Source: Chitinophagales bacterium
GTDB taxonomy: Bacteria > Bacteroidota > Bacteroidia > Chitinophagales > UBA10324
Length of the DNA: 10,949 bases
Direction: 5' to 3'
NCBI GenBank assembly: GCA_026786335.1
Contig: JAJAYG010000512.1
Span: 1-10,949, forward strand
Part shown: positions 1 to 7,224 of the stretch, piece after piece
How positions within the stretch are numbered: the first letter of the stretch is position 1
Layout of the letters: every line of letters begins with the position of its first letter
Translations under genes and position numbers: made by a program
Notes under the pieces: generated by a model
Seen by the model: only the letters and a program-made list of their open reading frames with translations
Database searches by the model: none
Told to the model about the DNA's origin: nothing

Positions 1-685
1 CATAGGAAATAGCATCATGAGTAATATGTTTTGCGGAAGGAAATTCTGTTATAAAATCTGCAATCAACTGTTTGGTTGATGGACTCATTATTGTTGAAGA
101 AAGAATTCTGATGTTACCATTCTTACCTTTAATCTCATTCAATTTATTTCTAACTTCTGCATCAACAGCGCTTACATCTGCTTTGTCAACTTTCTTTCCG
201 CCTACGGTTACATTCTGCGGACGAGTCATATCATAGAGCGAAAGCACTGAAGCTTGTGCGCGACCACTGGTTCCTCCAAATAAAAATCTGTTAGGTGAAT
301 CATCAGCAATGTGCTTTGTAGTGCTTGGCTCAATTTTAATGGGTCTGCCATCACGAACCTTTACCAATACAGGGCAGAAATCATTTCCGTCAATAAAAGT
401 AGATGCATAATAATTTGCAAGTCCGGGAACAATTTCCTCTGGTTTAATTACATAGGGGATTGCCTTTTTAATCGGGATGCGGCAACTTGCTGCAAGCGTT
501 GCAGCAGAAACACTAAAGCCAAGCATCTTTAAAAAATCACGACGGCTTTGTGATTTACTAACCAAGTGCGAACTAAATATTTCTTCCACCGGTAATTCTT
601 CCGAAAATTCCTTATCTCTTTGTTCAAGAAATGCAGGATCTGCATTAAGTTCTTCTAATCCTTTCCAATAATTTTTTGGTTCCAT
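1..685 (-). CDS. actB: Alternative complex III subunit ActB, N-terminal part (cut by window edge)
   Basis: The first 228 residues are visible; the gene runs off the left edge. ActB is the large periplasmic subunit of alternative complex III, which oxidises menaquinol and passes electrons to a c-type cytochrome or HiPIP. Residues 1-46 form the acidic pre-Tat extension that starts MEPKNYWKGLEEL. A twin-arginine signal SRRDFLK (48-54) follows, then a hydrophobic stretch ending LAASC (Cys68), which may act as a lipobox. This extended leader matches the family described as MoCo/4Fe-4S extended Tat domain. Residues 75-155 read like the start of a molybdopterin oxidoreductase (FCPVLVKVRDGRPIKIEP at 103-120, then GRAQASVLSLYD), but the CxxCxxxC Fe-S motif is absent, as known for the cofactor-free first half of ActB. 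The ATG lies 22 bp after the actA stop, so the two are almost certainly co-transcribed. The Fe-S binding C-terminal part is outside the window. Confidence 0.92.
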   Translation of the reverse strand, partial: MEPKNYWKGLEELNADPAFLEQRDKEFSEELPVEEIFSSHLVSKSQSRRDFLKMLGFSVSAATLAASCRIPIKKAIPYVIKPEEIVPGLANYYASTFIDGNDFCPVLVKVRDGRPIKIEPSTTKHIADDSPNRFLFGGTSGRAQASVLSLYDMTRPQNVTVGGKKVDKADVSAVDAEVRNKLNEIKGKNGNIRILSSTIMSPSTKQLIADFITEFPSAKHITHDAISY

Positions 686-707
686 TCACTGATTTATTTA
701 CAAACAA

Positions 708-1946
708 TCAATAGTGACATTTTTGACATTCTGTTCCGCCCATCATTGCTTCTGTTACATCTAATTTAGCATCTGGATTAACTTTCTTCATGCTATCAAG
801 CTTTGCATGCATTTGAGAGTACATGGTATAAAACCCATTGTCTTCAAACTGAACATTTGTTTGGCGGTGGCAATTGATGCACCATCCCATTGACAAACTT
901 GAAAATTGATATACCTCCTCCATTTCCTGAATCTGACCATGACAAGTTTGACATGCAACTTTACCAACCGTCACGTGCTGTGCGTGATTGAAGTAAACAT
1001 GATCGGGGAGATTGTGAATCTTAGTCCATTCAATTGGCTTATTATTATTGTAGTACTCAAGAAGTTTCGCTATCTGTGCAGTACCTGCATCAGATTGACC
1101 TGCCTGAACTCCTTTATGACAATTCATACAAGTATTAACAGTAGGAATACCTGCAACTTTACTTTTTTCAGCACTGGAATGGCAGTACAAACAATTAATT
1201 TGATTAATGCCAGCGTGTAGCTGATGAGAAAACTGAATTGGTTGTTCGGGCTGATAATTTTTTGAGTGGCCAAGTCGCATTGCGCTATCGCTAATAGTCC
1301 AGCCAAAAATGAAAACCAAAATAAAACCATACAACATATATGCTTGCCAGCTTCTCAATCTTTTTCCCCAAGGAATTTGAGTTGGCAAGGATTCTCCTTC
1401 TTTTTCAAGAGATAATCTTTTAAGTAGATTGTTTGTTCTAATAAGTATGAATGCAACAAGAATTAATATTAAAAGAACAGCGTATAACCATATTGATGAT
1501 GGTTCACCGCTGGGGTTTTTAGGATCTTTTAGACCCGGACCTACATTTACCGGAACCGGAGGATTGGCGGCATAGGCAATTATTGATTTAATTTCATCAT
1601 CGGTTAATGATGTGAATTGGGGCATTTCATTCTTTCCATATTCTGTCCATATTGCAATGGCATCTTTATTACCTGATGCACGAAGGGCAGAATTATTCCT
1701 GATCCATTTAATTAGATATTCTTCAGTTCTTGCATTTACACTCGCAGTAAGCGGTGGGCCAACCATCTTACGATCTAACGCATGGCACGAAGTGCAATAT
1801 TGTTTGTATAATTTCTTGCCATTTTCAATATTTACTTCTGCATTTGCATTGACAGTAATCAATGAAAGTATCAGAACTATTGATAAAGAAAATAAAACTT
1901 TATTAAGGAGCCAATTTAAAGAACGCCGGCGGAGCAATTGATACAT
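708..1946 (-). CDS. actA: Alternative complex III subunit ActA, hexahaem cytochrome c (monohaem domain fused to pentahaem part)
   Basis: This is the multihaem c-type cytochrome subunit of alternative complex III, 412 residues. A signal peptide covers about 1-36 (ANA before EV). Residues 37-130 form a class I cytochrome c domain with CTSCH at 51-55 and a likely axial Met108 in NEMPQF. Transmembrane helices lie at about 152-169 and 202-216, joined by an Arg/Lys-rich loop expected to be cytoplasmic. The periplasmic C-terminal part carries five more haem sites: CLYCH 252-256, CMNCH 273-277, CQTCH 332-336, CINCH 356-360 and CQKCH 407-411, the last one residue from the end. The pentahaem part is the classic ActA; the N-terminal monohaem domain resembles what is a separate subunit (ActE) elsewhere. 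From memory this fused form is common in Bacteroidota. It is first in the visible operon, with actB 22 bp downstream. No Shine-Dalgarno sequence is visible; the start is chosen because it gives a proper signal peptide. Confidence 0.93.
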   Translation of the reverse strand: MYQLLRRRSLNWLLNKVLFSLSIVLILSLITVNANAEVNIENGKKLYKQYCTSCHALDRKMVGPPLTASVNARTEEYLIKWIRNNSALRASGNKDAIAIWTEYGKNEMPQFTSLTDDEIKSIIAYAANPPVPVNVGPGLKDPKNPSGEPSSIWLYAVLLILILVAFILIRTNNLLKRLSLEKEGESLPTQIPWGKRLRSWQAYMLYGFILVFIFGWTISDSAMRLGHSKNYQPEQPIQFSHQLHAGINQINCLYCHSSAEKSKVAGIPTVNTCMNCHKGVQAGQSDAGTAQIAKLLEYYNNNKPIEWTKIHNLPDHVYFNHAQHVTVGKVACQTCHGQIQEMEEVYQFSSLSMGWCINCHRQTNVQFEDNGFYTMYSQMHAKLDSMKKVNPDAKLDVTEAMMGGTECQKCHY

Positions 1947-1975
1947 AATAGGGCTCTGGATTTTTTTAACAAGTG

Positions 1976-1983
1976 CAAATTTA
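1976..1983 (-). promoter_or_regulatory. Possible Bacteroidota-type -7 box upstream of actA
   Basis: On the minus strand this reads TAAATTTG, an exact match to the TAnnTTTG box of Bacteroidota primary-sigma promoters. It would put the transcript start near 1970 and give a leader of about 25 nt before the actA ATG. The partner TTG element is not at the usual 19-21 bp; the nearest TTTTG is 32 bp upstream. The call therefore rests on one box and its position. Confidence 0.33.
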
Positions 1984-2011
1984 TGTGACGAACCTTTACG
2001 TTGTTAGTGAA

Positions 2012-2088
2012 TTGACAAAAAAATGACAGAACATTTTTGCTTGTGACACTTAAATAGAAGAATGCAGAACTTTTGTTTGACAAAAAAA
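2012..2088. repeat. Pair of direct repeats TTGACAAAAAAA upstream of actA
   Basis: The 12-mer TTGACAAAAAAA occurs at 2012-2023 and again at 2077-2088, 65 bp apart in the same orientation, in the 190-bp leader (1947-2136) between the glycosyltransferase stop and actA. A TGTGAC hexamer also occurs twice in the leader, at 1984-1989 and 2042-2047. Read on the minus strand, the 12-mer contains a TTTG like a -33 element, but no good -7 box sits at the right distance from either copy. The repeats could be binding sites for a regulator of the operon or chance similarity in AT-rich DNA. No rho-independent terminator for the upstream glycosyltransferase gene was seen in this leader. Confidence 0.4.
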
Positions 2089-2136
2089 ATTTATCGCCGT
2101 AGAGTTATGGATCGAATTCCCCCCTTATCTCAATAG

Positions 2137-3759
2137 CTACTTTTTAAAAACAGTAAGTATCTTATTCCCCTCTACCTCAATTGAATAAAAGTTTTCAATA
2201 TTTTTTTTGTTGAAAAGTTCGGGATGAAATCTATAGTTTGTAATAAAATATGCTGCTGAATCCCATGACACTTCCTTTATTCTTTGCCCATCCGATTGGC
2301 TGAGCCAAATCAAATTATAACCACCTGGTGAGTTTTGCCAGCAAAGCTTTATAGTCTCATCCTTATTTTCTTTTACCAACTGCGCCAGTGCTTGTCTGTA
2401 ACTTAATCCCCAATAATCCAAATCAAATTTTTGTTCAACATTCTTTGACGCTATCGAGTTGAAGTAAACATTTTCAAACGGGTGGTTTTTTATTTGAAAT
2501 GAAAGCACACCAATTATTTGAATGATGATCATTAAAGAAACGAAACCTCCGAATGCAATCCCGATTTTTTTAGATTGAAATGAAAAACTTCTTTCCCATA
2601 AAAACTTAAATGCAGCCACTGCAATTAAAATAAATGCCGGGTAAATGAAAAATAAATGCCGCCACTCATCATACACCGAAGATTTAAGAACGAGTATCAT
2701 TATATACGGTACCAATAGCCATGCAAGAATTATTATCCAATTAATTTGGGTTTTGAAAAAAGAAGCTGAGTCTTTCAAAATCAAGGTAGTAAGTGAAAAG
2801 AAACCGATTACAAAAAATATTTGCCAGCCAATTGGAATTGTAATCGCCATCCACACAGGAATGTAATACCATGGCAATTGCTGTGGTGCAATTAACTGAC
2901 CCATAAAAAGCTGCGGATCATCATAAGGGTAATGGCTCATGATTGAAAAAGCACTATTCAATCCATCTATTGGATTAGCCCAAAGCACAGGGTAAAAAAC
3001 ATAAGATGCAATGGGAAACAGAATTAGATAACACAATAAATATTTCAATTGCTGAGTCTTACATTTTCCATTAACTAAGCAGATCAAAAAAATTACAAAA
3101 GCAATCGCCGGAATTAGTATTCCAAGTATGCGTATTGAAAAAGCCATTCCTGTTACCAATGAAAATACTGATGCAAGTTTGAAAGATGGTTTCTCAATAA
3201 ATAAAATCAACACGTAAACATTCACGATGAAAAAGATCATCAGCGGAATATCTTTGGAGTTATAAAATGAATGCGCAAATATTCGAGGTGTCAAATACAA
3301 GATGATTACTGAAAGAAAAGCGTAGCGGTTACTTTTGAATAACTTAAATGCAAGAAGAAAAAGAAAAATACTTCCTACCCAAAAAATAAAATAGTTGATG
3401 GCATGGCGCCATAAATAAATTTCCTTTAAGTCAGTCAACTTAAGAACTCTTTCAGGCAATTGCTCAACCATTTCAATAAACGGCCCGTGAAATCTGTTGA
3501 TGAGATTAAATAAAGAATCATCATTGTGCAATGCATAATTCCAGGAGGCATTGCCTAATTCGCGTTGCACAGGTTCATCCCACGAAATTCCATAATCATT
3601 ATAAAGAGTAATGCCGATCAACAGGGTAACAGCAAAAAAAAGCACAGCAAATATTTTGCTTCGAGCAATTGAATACAATGTCTGCGTGAAATTCATTGAG
3701 TCTTTAATACCCATGTTGCGAAAGGTAATATTGAAAAGTGATTTAAGAATTTTTAGCAC
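2137..3759 (-). CDS. Polytopic GT-C glycosyltransferase (GT39/ArnT-like)
   Basis: Integral membrane protein of up to 540 residues with about ten or eleven hydrophobic helices between residues 36 and 420 (for example 36-52, 120-140, 169-188, 211-229, 238-258, 299-325, 339-358, 368-385, 399-420), then a soluble tail (421-540) expected outside the cytoplasm. The first extracytoplasmic loop carries SWDEP (59-63), where GT-C enzymes place the catalytic acidic residue. Later landmarks are DEWRHLFFIYP (364-374) and YFN..DLDYWGLSYRQAL (432-457), both typical of dolichol- or polyprenyl-phosphate-sugar dependent transferases of the GT39/GT83 group. It would move a sugar from a lipid carrier to lipid, glycan or protein; donor and acceptor cannot be told. 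The longest frame begins at GTG (3759), only 40 bp from the divergent lipoprotein ATG. ATG at 3714 (residue 16) or 3696 (residue 22) leaves room for promoters and is at least as likely. Function in relation to the neighbours is unknown. Confidence 0.75.
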   Translation of the reverse strand: MLKILKSLFNITFRNMGIKDSMNFTQTLYSIARSKIFAVLFFAVTLLIGITLYNDYGISWDEPVQRELGNASWNYALHNDDSLFNLINRFHGPFIEMVEQLPERVLKLTDLKEIYLWRHAINYFIFWVGSIFLFLLAFKLFKSNRYAFLSVIILYLTPRIFAHSFYNSKDIPLMIFFIVNVYVLILFIEKPSFKLASVFSLVTGMAFSIRILGILIPAIAFVIFLICLVNGKCKTQQLKYLLCYLILFPIASYVFYPVLWANPIDGLNSAFSIMSHYPYDDPQLFMGQLIAPQQLPWYYIPVWMAITIPIGWQIFFVIGFFSLTTLILKDSASFFKTQINWIIILAWLLVPYIMILVLKSSVYDEWRHLFFIYPAFILIAVAAFKFLWERSFSFQSKKIGIAFGGFVSLMIIIQIIGVLSFQIKNHPFENVYFNSIASKNVEQKFDLDYWGLSYRQALAQLVKENKDETIKLCWQNSPGGYNLIWLSQSDGQRIKEVSWDSAAYFITNYRFHPELFNKKNIENFYSIEVEGNKILTVFKK

Positions 3760-3799
3760 ACCATTTGACTATTACCTTCACCACAGAAAATAAATTAAT

Positions 3800-4987
3800 A
3801 TGAAAACAAGATTGATACACAGCAACATTTTACTTTTTTCAATTACAGTTTTGTTGAGTTGCCATGCTGCTAAAAAATATTATGAAAGCGGTGACTTTGG
3901 TGCTTCAATAGAAAGATCGGTAAGCAAACTAAAAAAAGATCCAACTGATAATGAGAGCAAAATTTATTTAGAAGCTGCTTATGATAAACTGTACCTTCAA
4001 ACGATTGAGCAAATTTCATTTCTAAAAAAAGAAGGCCGTCCGGAAAATGTGCTGCCTGTTTACGATCAGTTATCGCAGCTTAAATTGTATGAGTCGATGA
4101 TAAGGCCATTAACTCCAATGTATATTGAATCGAAGAAGCGATACGCACAATTTAAATTTGTTAATGATGAAGAATTTATTGCTGCCAAAAAAATTGCGGC
4201 TGAATATTTATACAACGATGCAATTAAACTTCTTGCAAACAATAACAGAATGGATGCAAGGCAGGCTTATGCTTCGCTCGAAGATCTTAACTGCATTTAC
4301 CCTCAGTATAAAGATGCCGATTTAAAAATGAATGAGGCATTGGATAATGGAACCAATCAGGTGAATTTACAAATTGTAAATAACAGCGGCGCACCACTAT
4401 TTACAGAATTGGATAAGCAGATGACTACACTATCAATTGGAGATCTTAATTCGCGGTGGGTGAATTTTAGCAATGAAAAAAATTCAAAAAAATATTTTGA
4501 CTATGAAGTCGAAATGAATGTAAAGCAGATTATTGTAACACCTGATATGCTGCTGCCACCTACTACTTATATCGATAAAAAAACAATAGCTGATGGTTTT
4601 AAATATGAACTCGATTCAAAAGGCAATGTGAAAAAAGATTCTTTGGGTAATGATATTAAAACACCGAAGTATAAAGTAATCACTTGCACTGTTACTGAAT
4701 TTATCCAGCAAAAATCTTCAACCATTGCCGGCACACTTGATTTTTTTAAAACAGGAAATAATTCACTCCTCTATAGTTATCCAGTTGATGTGCATGAGAT
4801 TTTTGAAAACCACTATGCAACTGCTATTGGCGATTTGAAAGCTTTGAGCGCAGAGAGTGCTAAGAAAATTAAAACACTTCCTGCACCTTATCCAACAGAA
4901 ATTGATATGCTATTGAAAGTAAGTGATGATTTAAAGAATACAGTTAAAGCTGCTATGAGAGATAAAACCGAATTAGTGAGAAATTGA
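3800..4987 (+). CDS. Predicted lipoprotein of unknown function, TPR-like N-terminus
   Basis: I do not recognise this 395-residue protein. A short leader (1-20) ends in VLLS with Cys21, a relaxed lipobox, so it is probably a lipoprotein. The residues after Cys (HAAKK) lack the acidic pattern of surface-exported Bacteroidota lipoproteins, which suggests, weakly, a periplasm-facing anchor. Residues 25-65 (YYESGDFGASIE, then KDPTDNESKIYLEAAYDK) look like a degenerate TPR hairpin, and helical TPR-like stretches continue to about 182, including DARQAYASLEDL (152-163). From about 186 the protein turns to beta-rich, less helical sequence with an Asp/Asn/Lys-rich loop (ELDSKGNVKKDSLGND, 270-285), then a helical end. 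The ATG follows an A/T-rich stretch with no Shine-Dalgarno sequence, as usual in the phylum. It is divergent from the glycosyltransferase and convergent with the cyclase (33 bp between stops), so it is probably a single-gene unit. A role in envelope assembly or binding is a guess. Confidence 0.8.
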   Translation: MKTRLIHSNILLFSITVLLSCHAAKKYYESGDFGASIERSVSKLKKDPTDNESKIYLEAAYDKLYLQTIEQISFLKKEGRPENVLPVYDQLSQLKLYESMIRPLTPMYIESKKRYAQFKFVNDEEFIAAKKIAAEYLYNDAIKLLANNNRMDARQAYASLEDLNCIYPQYKDADLKMNEALDNGTNQVNLQIVNNSGAPLFTELDKQMTTLSIGDLNSRWVNFSNEKNSKKYFDYEVEMNVKQIIVTPDMLLPPTTYIDKKTIADGFKYELDSKGNVKKDSLGNDIKTPKYKVITCTVTEFIQQKSSTIAGTLDFFKTGNNSLLYSYPVDVHEIFENHYATAIGDLKALSAESAKKIKTLPAPYPTEIDMLLKVSDDLKNTVKAAMRDKTELVRN

Positions 4988-5020
4988 GAATGGATTTTTA
5001 AGCTGACCATTTACTAAATC

Positions 5021-7027
5021 TCAATTCATATTCATTTGAGTTAAAAATATTTTCCATCTTGGATCACTCCACAGGTTTTTTAAGAACGGATCGGTTTTCA
5101 TTTCTGTTAAGCCTGCATCATGTTGAATGTAAGCACGGTTCAGGTATTCAAAAGCTTTTTCCTTATCACCTCTAAATGCATATACCTGTGCTAACTGATA
5201 ACCAACTTCACTTTCAAACTTCTCTTTAAAAGTTTTAAGGGTTGCATCTGCTTCCGGTTTTTTACCTGCAGCATAATAGGCAAGTGCTAATCCGAAATAT
5301 CTCCAAAGTTCTTCTTTCTCTTTGTTCATTTCCTGCAAAGCCAAATCATATTTTCCCATTAATATATAAACCTCACCCAGCGATTCATGTCCATCAACTC
5401 GGTTAGGTTGAAAATCAAGCATTCTTTTGTAGGTTGCCTCAGCTTCATTGAGCTTACCTGCTTTTGTAAGGCAGTAACCAAGGTATGATAATGTTGTAAC
5501 GCCAAGCGGATCAAGCTCAAGAGATTTATTATAGTAGCTGATTGCTTCATCAAGTTTCCCCATAGTCTCACGCAGCCCTCCCACATACCGCAAAACATTT
5601 GCATTGCCCGGTTCAAGTTTTAATGCCTGCTGGTATTGCACATCGGCACCGGCCCAATCCCAGTAATACAATTCTTTAATTGTTCCCATGGCAAGGTGGG
5701 CAACTGCGGGTGCATCATCAATTGAAAGTGCGTGCTCGGCGGCAGCTTTCGCTTTTGCGTATCCTATACGCGTGTCCTCATAACCATCATCTGTTTTATC
5801 GCTATAACTCAAGGCAAGTTCTGCCCACACTTGTGAATTATTAGAATCAAGCTGCAAGGCTTGAATCAAGTAACTAATTGACTTTTCATAATTTCCTTGT
5901 CCGCGTAATTGCCTGAAGTATCTTCCCTGCAAAAGAAGATTGTAAGCCTCTGTATTTTCTGTTGATCTTCTTTCGATCTGTGCTTTTTCTGAAACAGAAA
6001 GTTTTGCTTTTAAAGCAGCTGCAATTTTTTGAGCCACTTCACTTTGAATTGCAAATACTTTATCGAATCCTTTATCATATTGATCACTCCAAATTATGTG
6101 ATCTGTTTTTGCATCAATCAACTGTGTATTAATTCGAACTGAATCTCCCGAGCGTTGCACACTGCCTTCGAGCAAAACAGCAACATTGAGTTCTTCTGCA
6201 ATTTGTTTCGAAGTTTTTTTAGTGCCTTTGTATTGCATGATTGAGTTTCGTGAAATCACTTTGAGGTCTGCAATTTTTGTGAGGTCAGTTAAAATATCTT
6301 CTGTAATCCCGTCACTGAAATATTCATCTTTAGGATCGCCGCTCATGTTTATGAAAGGAAGAACGGCAACCGATTTTCCAATATTTGCTACCGGTGCATT
6401 GTATATTTTATAAACGGAAATAGCAACGAGCAATACAATCATTAATGCTGCAATAGAAATAAAAATATTTCTTTTATTCGAAACAACTTCTCCTTTTCCG
6501 ATTAAGTTTTTCTTTGATGGAACAACCAACCCTTCTCCACTAATGGCAAAAATTTCTACCGGCGTTCTTACATTTTTAAAATTGAATTTGCCAAGCAGTA
6601 CTGCACTTATATCGTTTTGATTTTCGATTTCATCATAAACTTTTCCCGAAATAAAAACTCCTCCTGCGACTGCAAAAGTCTCAACGCGTGAAGCAATGTT
6701 TACCCCATCGCCATAAATATTCTTGCCTTCAAAAACAATATCGCCTGAGTGAATTCCAATTCTTAAAGGAATCACCGGCTCTTGCAGCATGTTCTTTTGA
6801 ATTTCAATTCCCGCTTTAACTGCTTCAATTGCACTCTTAAATAAACACAGCGCACCATCGCCATTAAACTGAATTACCCGTCCATTGTGATGTTTAAGTA
6901 CCTCTTCTAAAGATGCTTGAAACCGCTCACTTGCAGTATGTGCTTTCGCTTCATCGCTCTGCATCATGGCTGTGTAGCCCTGAATATCGGCGAACATAAT
7001 TGCTGCGAGTTGGCGTGAGGTTGACAT
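5021..7027 (-). CDS. Membrane-anchored class III nucleotide cyclase with TolB-N/FlgO-like domain and TPR repeats
   Basis: 668 residues. Residues 5-165 are a class III cyclase homology domain: metal-binding Asp14 in FADIQGYT and Asp57 in NGDGALCLF, transition-state Asn110 and Arg114 in YGDGVNIASR. All four catalytic positions are present, so an active homodimer making cyclic nucleotide from ATP or GTP is plausible. The two base-selecting positions are Gln53 and Asn103 rather than Lys and Asp, so the substrate is uncertain. One transmembrane helix lies at 188-206. Residues 218-345 (SVAVLPFINMSGDPKDEYFS, ISRNSIMQYKG, LLEGSVQRSGDSVRI) match the TolB-N/FlgO-like domain (COG5616 type) often fused to bacterial cyclases. 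Residues 357-640 form about six TPR units, clearest at 476-508, 510-542 and 544-576. With no signal peptide, the cyclase should be cytoplasmic and the TolB-N/TPR part periplasmic, suggesting outside-to-inside signalling. It diverges from the secreted propeller genes across a 255-bp gap. Confidence 0.88.
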   Translation of the reverse strand: MSTSRQLAAIMFADIQGYTAMMQSDEAKAHTASERFQASLEEVLKHHNGRVIQFNGDGALCLFKSAIEAVKAGIEIQKNMLQEPVIPLRIGIHSGDIVFEGKNIYGDGVNIASRVETFAVAGGVFISGKVYDEIENQNDISAVLLGKFNFKNVRTPVEIFAISGEGLVVPSKKNLIGKGEVVSNKRNIFISIAALMIVLLVAISVYKIYNAPVANIGKSVAVLPFINMSGDPKDEYFSDGITEDILTDLTKIADLKVISRNSIMQYKGTKKTSKQIAEELNVAVLLEGSVQRSGDSVRINTQLIDAKTDHIIWSDQYDKGFDKVFAIQSEVAQKIAAALKAKLSVSEKAQIERRSTENTEAYNLLLQGRYFRQLRGQGNYEKSISYLIQALQLDSNNSQVWAELALSYSDKTDDGYEDTRIGYAKAKAAAEHALSIDDAPAVAHLAMGTIKELYYWDWAGADVQYQQALKLEPGNANVLRYVGGLRETMGKLDEAISYYNKSLELDPLGVTTLSYLGYCLTKAGKLNEAEATYKRMLDFQPNRVDGHESLGEVYILMGKYDLALQEMNKEKEELWRYFGLALAYYAAGKKPEADATLKTFKEKFESEVGYQLAQVYAFRGDKEKAFEYLNRAYIQHDAGLTEMKTDPFLKNLWSDPRWKIFLTQMNMN

Positions 7028-7050
7028 AAATAATTCGCGGGAAGATATTT

Positions 7051-7165
7051 AAAATTGAAAATGTTGGTGAACAATTTCTAAGCGGCTCTTACTGCACTGC
7101 TAATTTCGCTGTTGCTTAAATTATTTTAAAGGAACTTTAAGTGCAGTTTACAAAAATTGAAAATG
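7051..7165. repeat. Direct repeat of AAAATTGAAAATG flanking the control region
   Basis: The 13-mer AAAATTGAAAATG is present exactly at 7051-7063 and 7153-7165, 102 bp apart, both in the intergenic region between the cyclase and the first propeller gene. Low-complexity A/T content makes chance possible, but both copies lie outside coding sequence and the right copy abuts the palindrome at 7163-7174. Confidence 0.45.
7126..7140. promoter_or_regulatory. Inverted repeat TTAAAG-N3-CTTTAA, candidate operator
   Basis: Perfect 6-bp arms with a 3-bp spacer (GAA), in the divergent intergenic region (7028-7282). The arms are the same hexamers as in the 14-bp palindrome at 7181-7194, which suggests a shared dimeric regulator. 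It could equally be one of many A/T-rich short palindromes. It has no U-tract placement that would make it a terminator. Confidence 0.35.
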
Positions 7166-7174
7166 CAATTGCAT
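7163..7174. promoter_or_regulatory. 12-bp perfect palindrome ATGCAATTGCAT, candidate operator
   Basis: A perfect 12-bp palindrome centred between 7168 and 7169, 19 bp (just under two helical turns) from the centre of the next palindrome at 7181-7194. It differs in sequence from the TTAAAG/CTTTAA pair, so any binding factor would be different. Confidence 0.33.
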
Positions 7175-7180
7175 CGCAGC

Positions 7181-7194
7181 ATTAAAGCTTTAAT
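7181..7194. promoter_or_regulatory. 14-bp perfect palindrome ATTAAAGCTTTAAT, candidate operator
   Basis: A perfect 14-bp palindrome without spacer, followed by a T-run (7195-7200). It ends 22 bp before the TAGGTTTG box, so it sits at or just upstream of the -33 region of the rightward promoter, a typical place for an operator. With no loop it is unlikely to act as an RNA hairpin terminator, and there is no gene end near it. Confidence 0.38.
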
Positions 7195-7216
7195 TTTTTT
7201 ACCACCAAAACTTTCT

Positions 7217-7224
7217 TAGGTTTG
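7217..7224 (+). promoter_or_regulatory. Bacteroidota-type -7 box TAGGTTTG for the propeller genes
   Basis: This is an exact TAnnTTTG match. It would start transcription near 7231 and leave a leader of roughly 50 nt to the ATG at 7283. At the -33 position (about 7195-7197) there is only TTT within a T-run rather than TTG, so the upstream element is imperfect. The box overlaps an imperfect inverted repeat, ACCAAA (7204-7209) with TTTGGT (7221-7226). No comparable box was found on the minus strand for the cyclase. Confidence 0.5.

Noticed and set aside
906..1330. Open frames on both strands within actA in other frames
   Set aside because: They are shadows of the hexahaem cytochrome frame, which carries six CxxCH motifs and correct topology.
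2012..2023. TTGACA as a sigma70-type -35 box on the plus strand
   Set aside because: No plus-strand gene lies downstream before 3800, and Bacteroidota promoters do not use that consensus.
5011..5021. ATTTACTAAAT near-palindrome between the convergent lipoprotein and cyclase stops as a terminator
   Set aside because: Five A/T-only base pairs around a single central base make no stable hairpin, and no proper U-tract follows.
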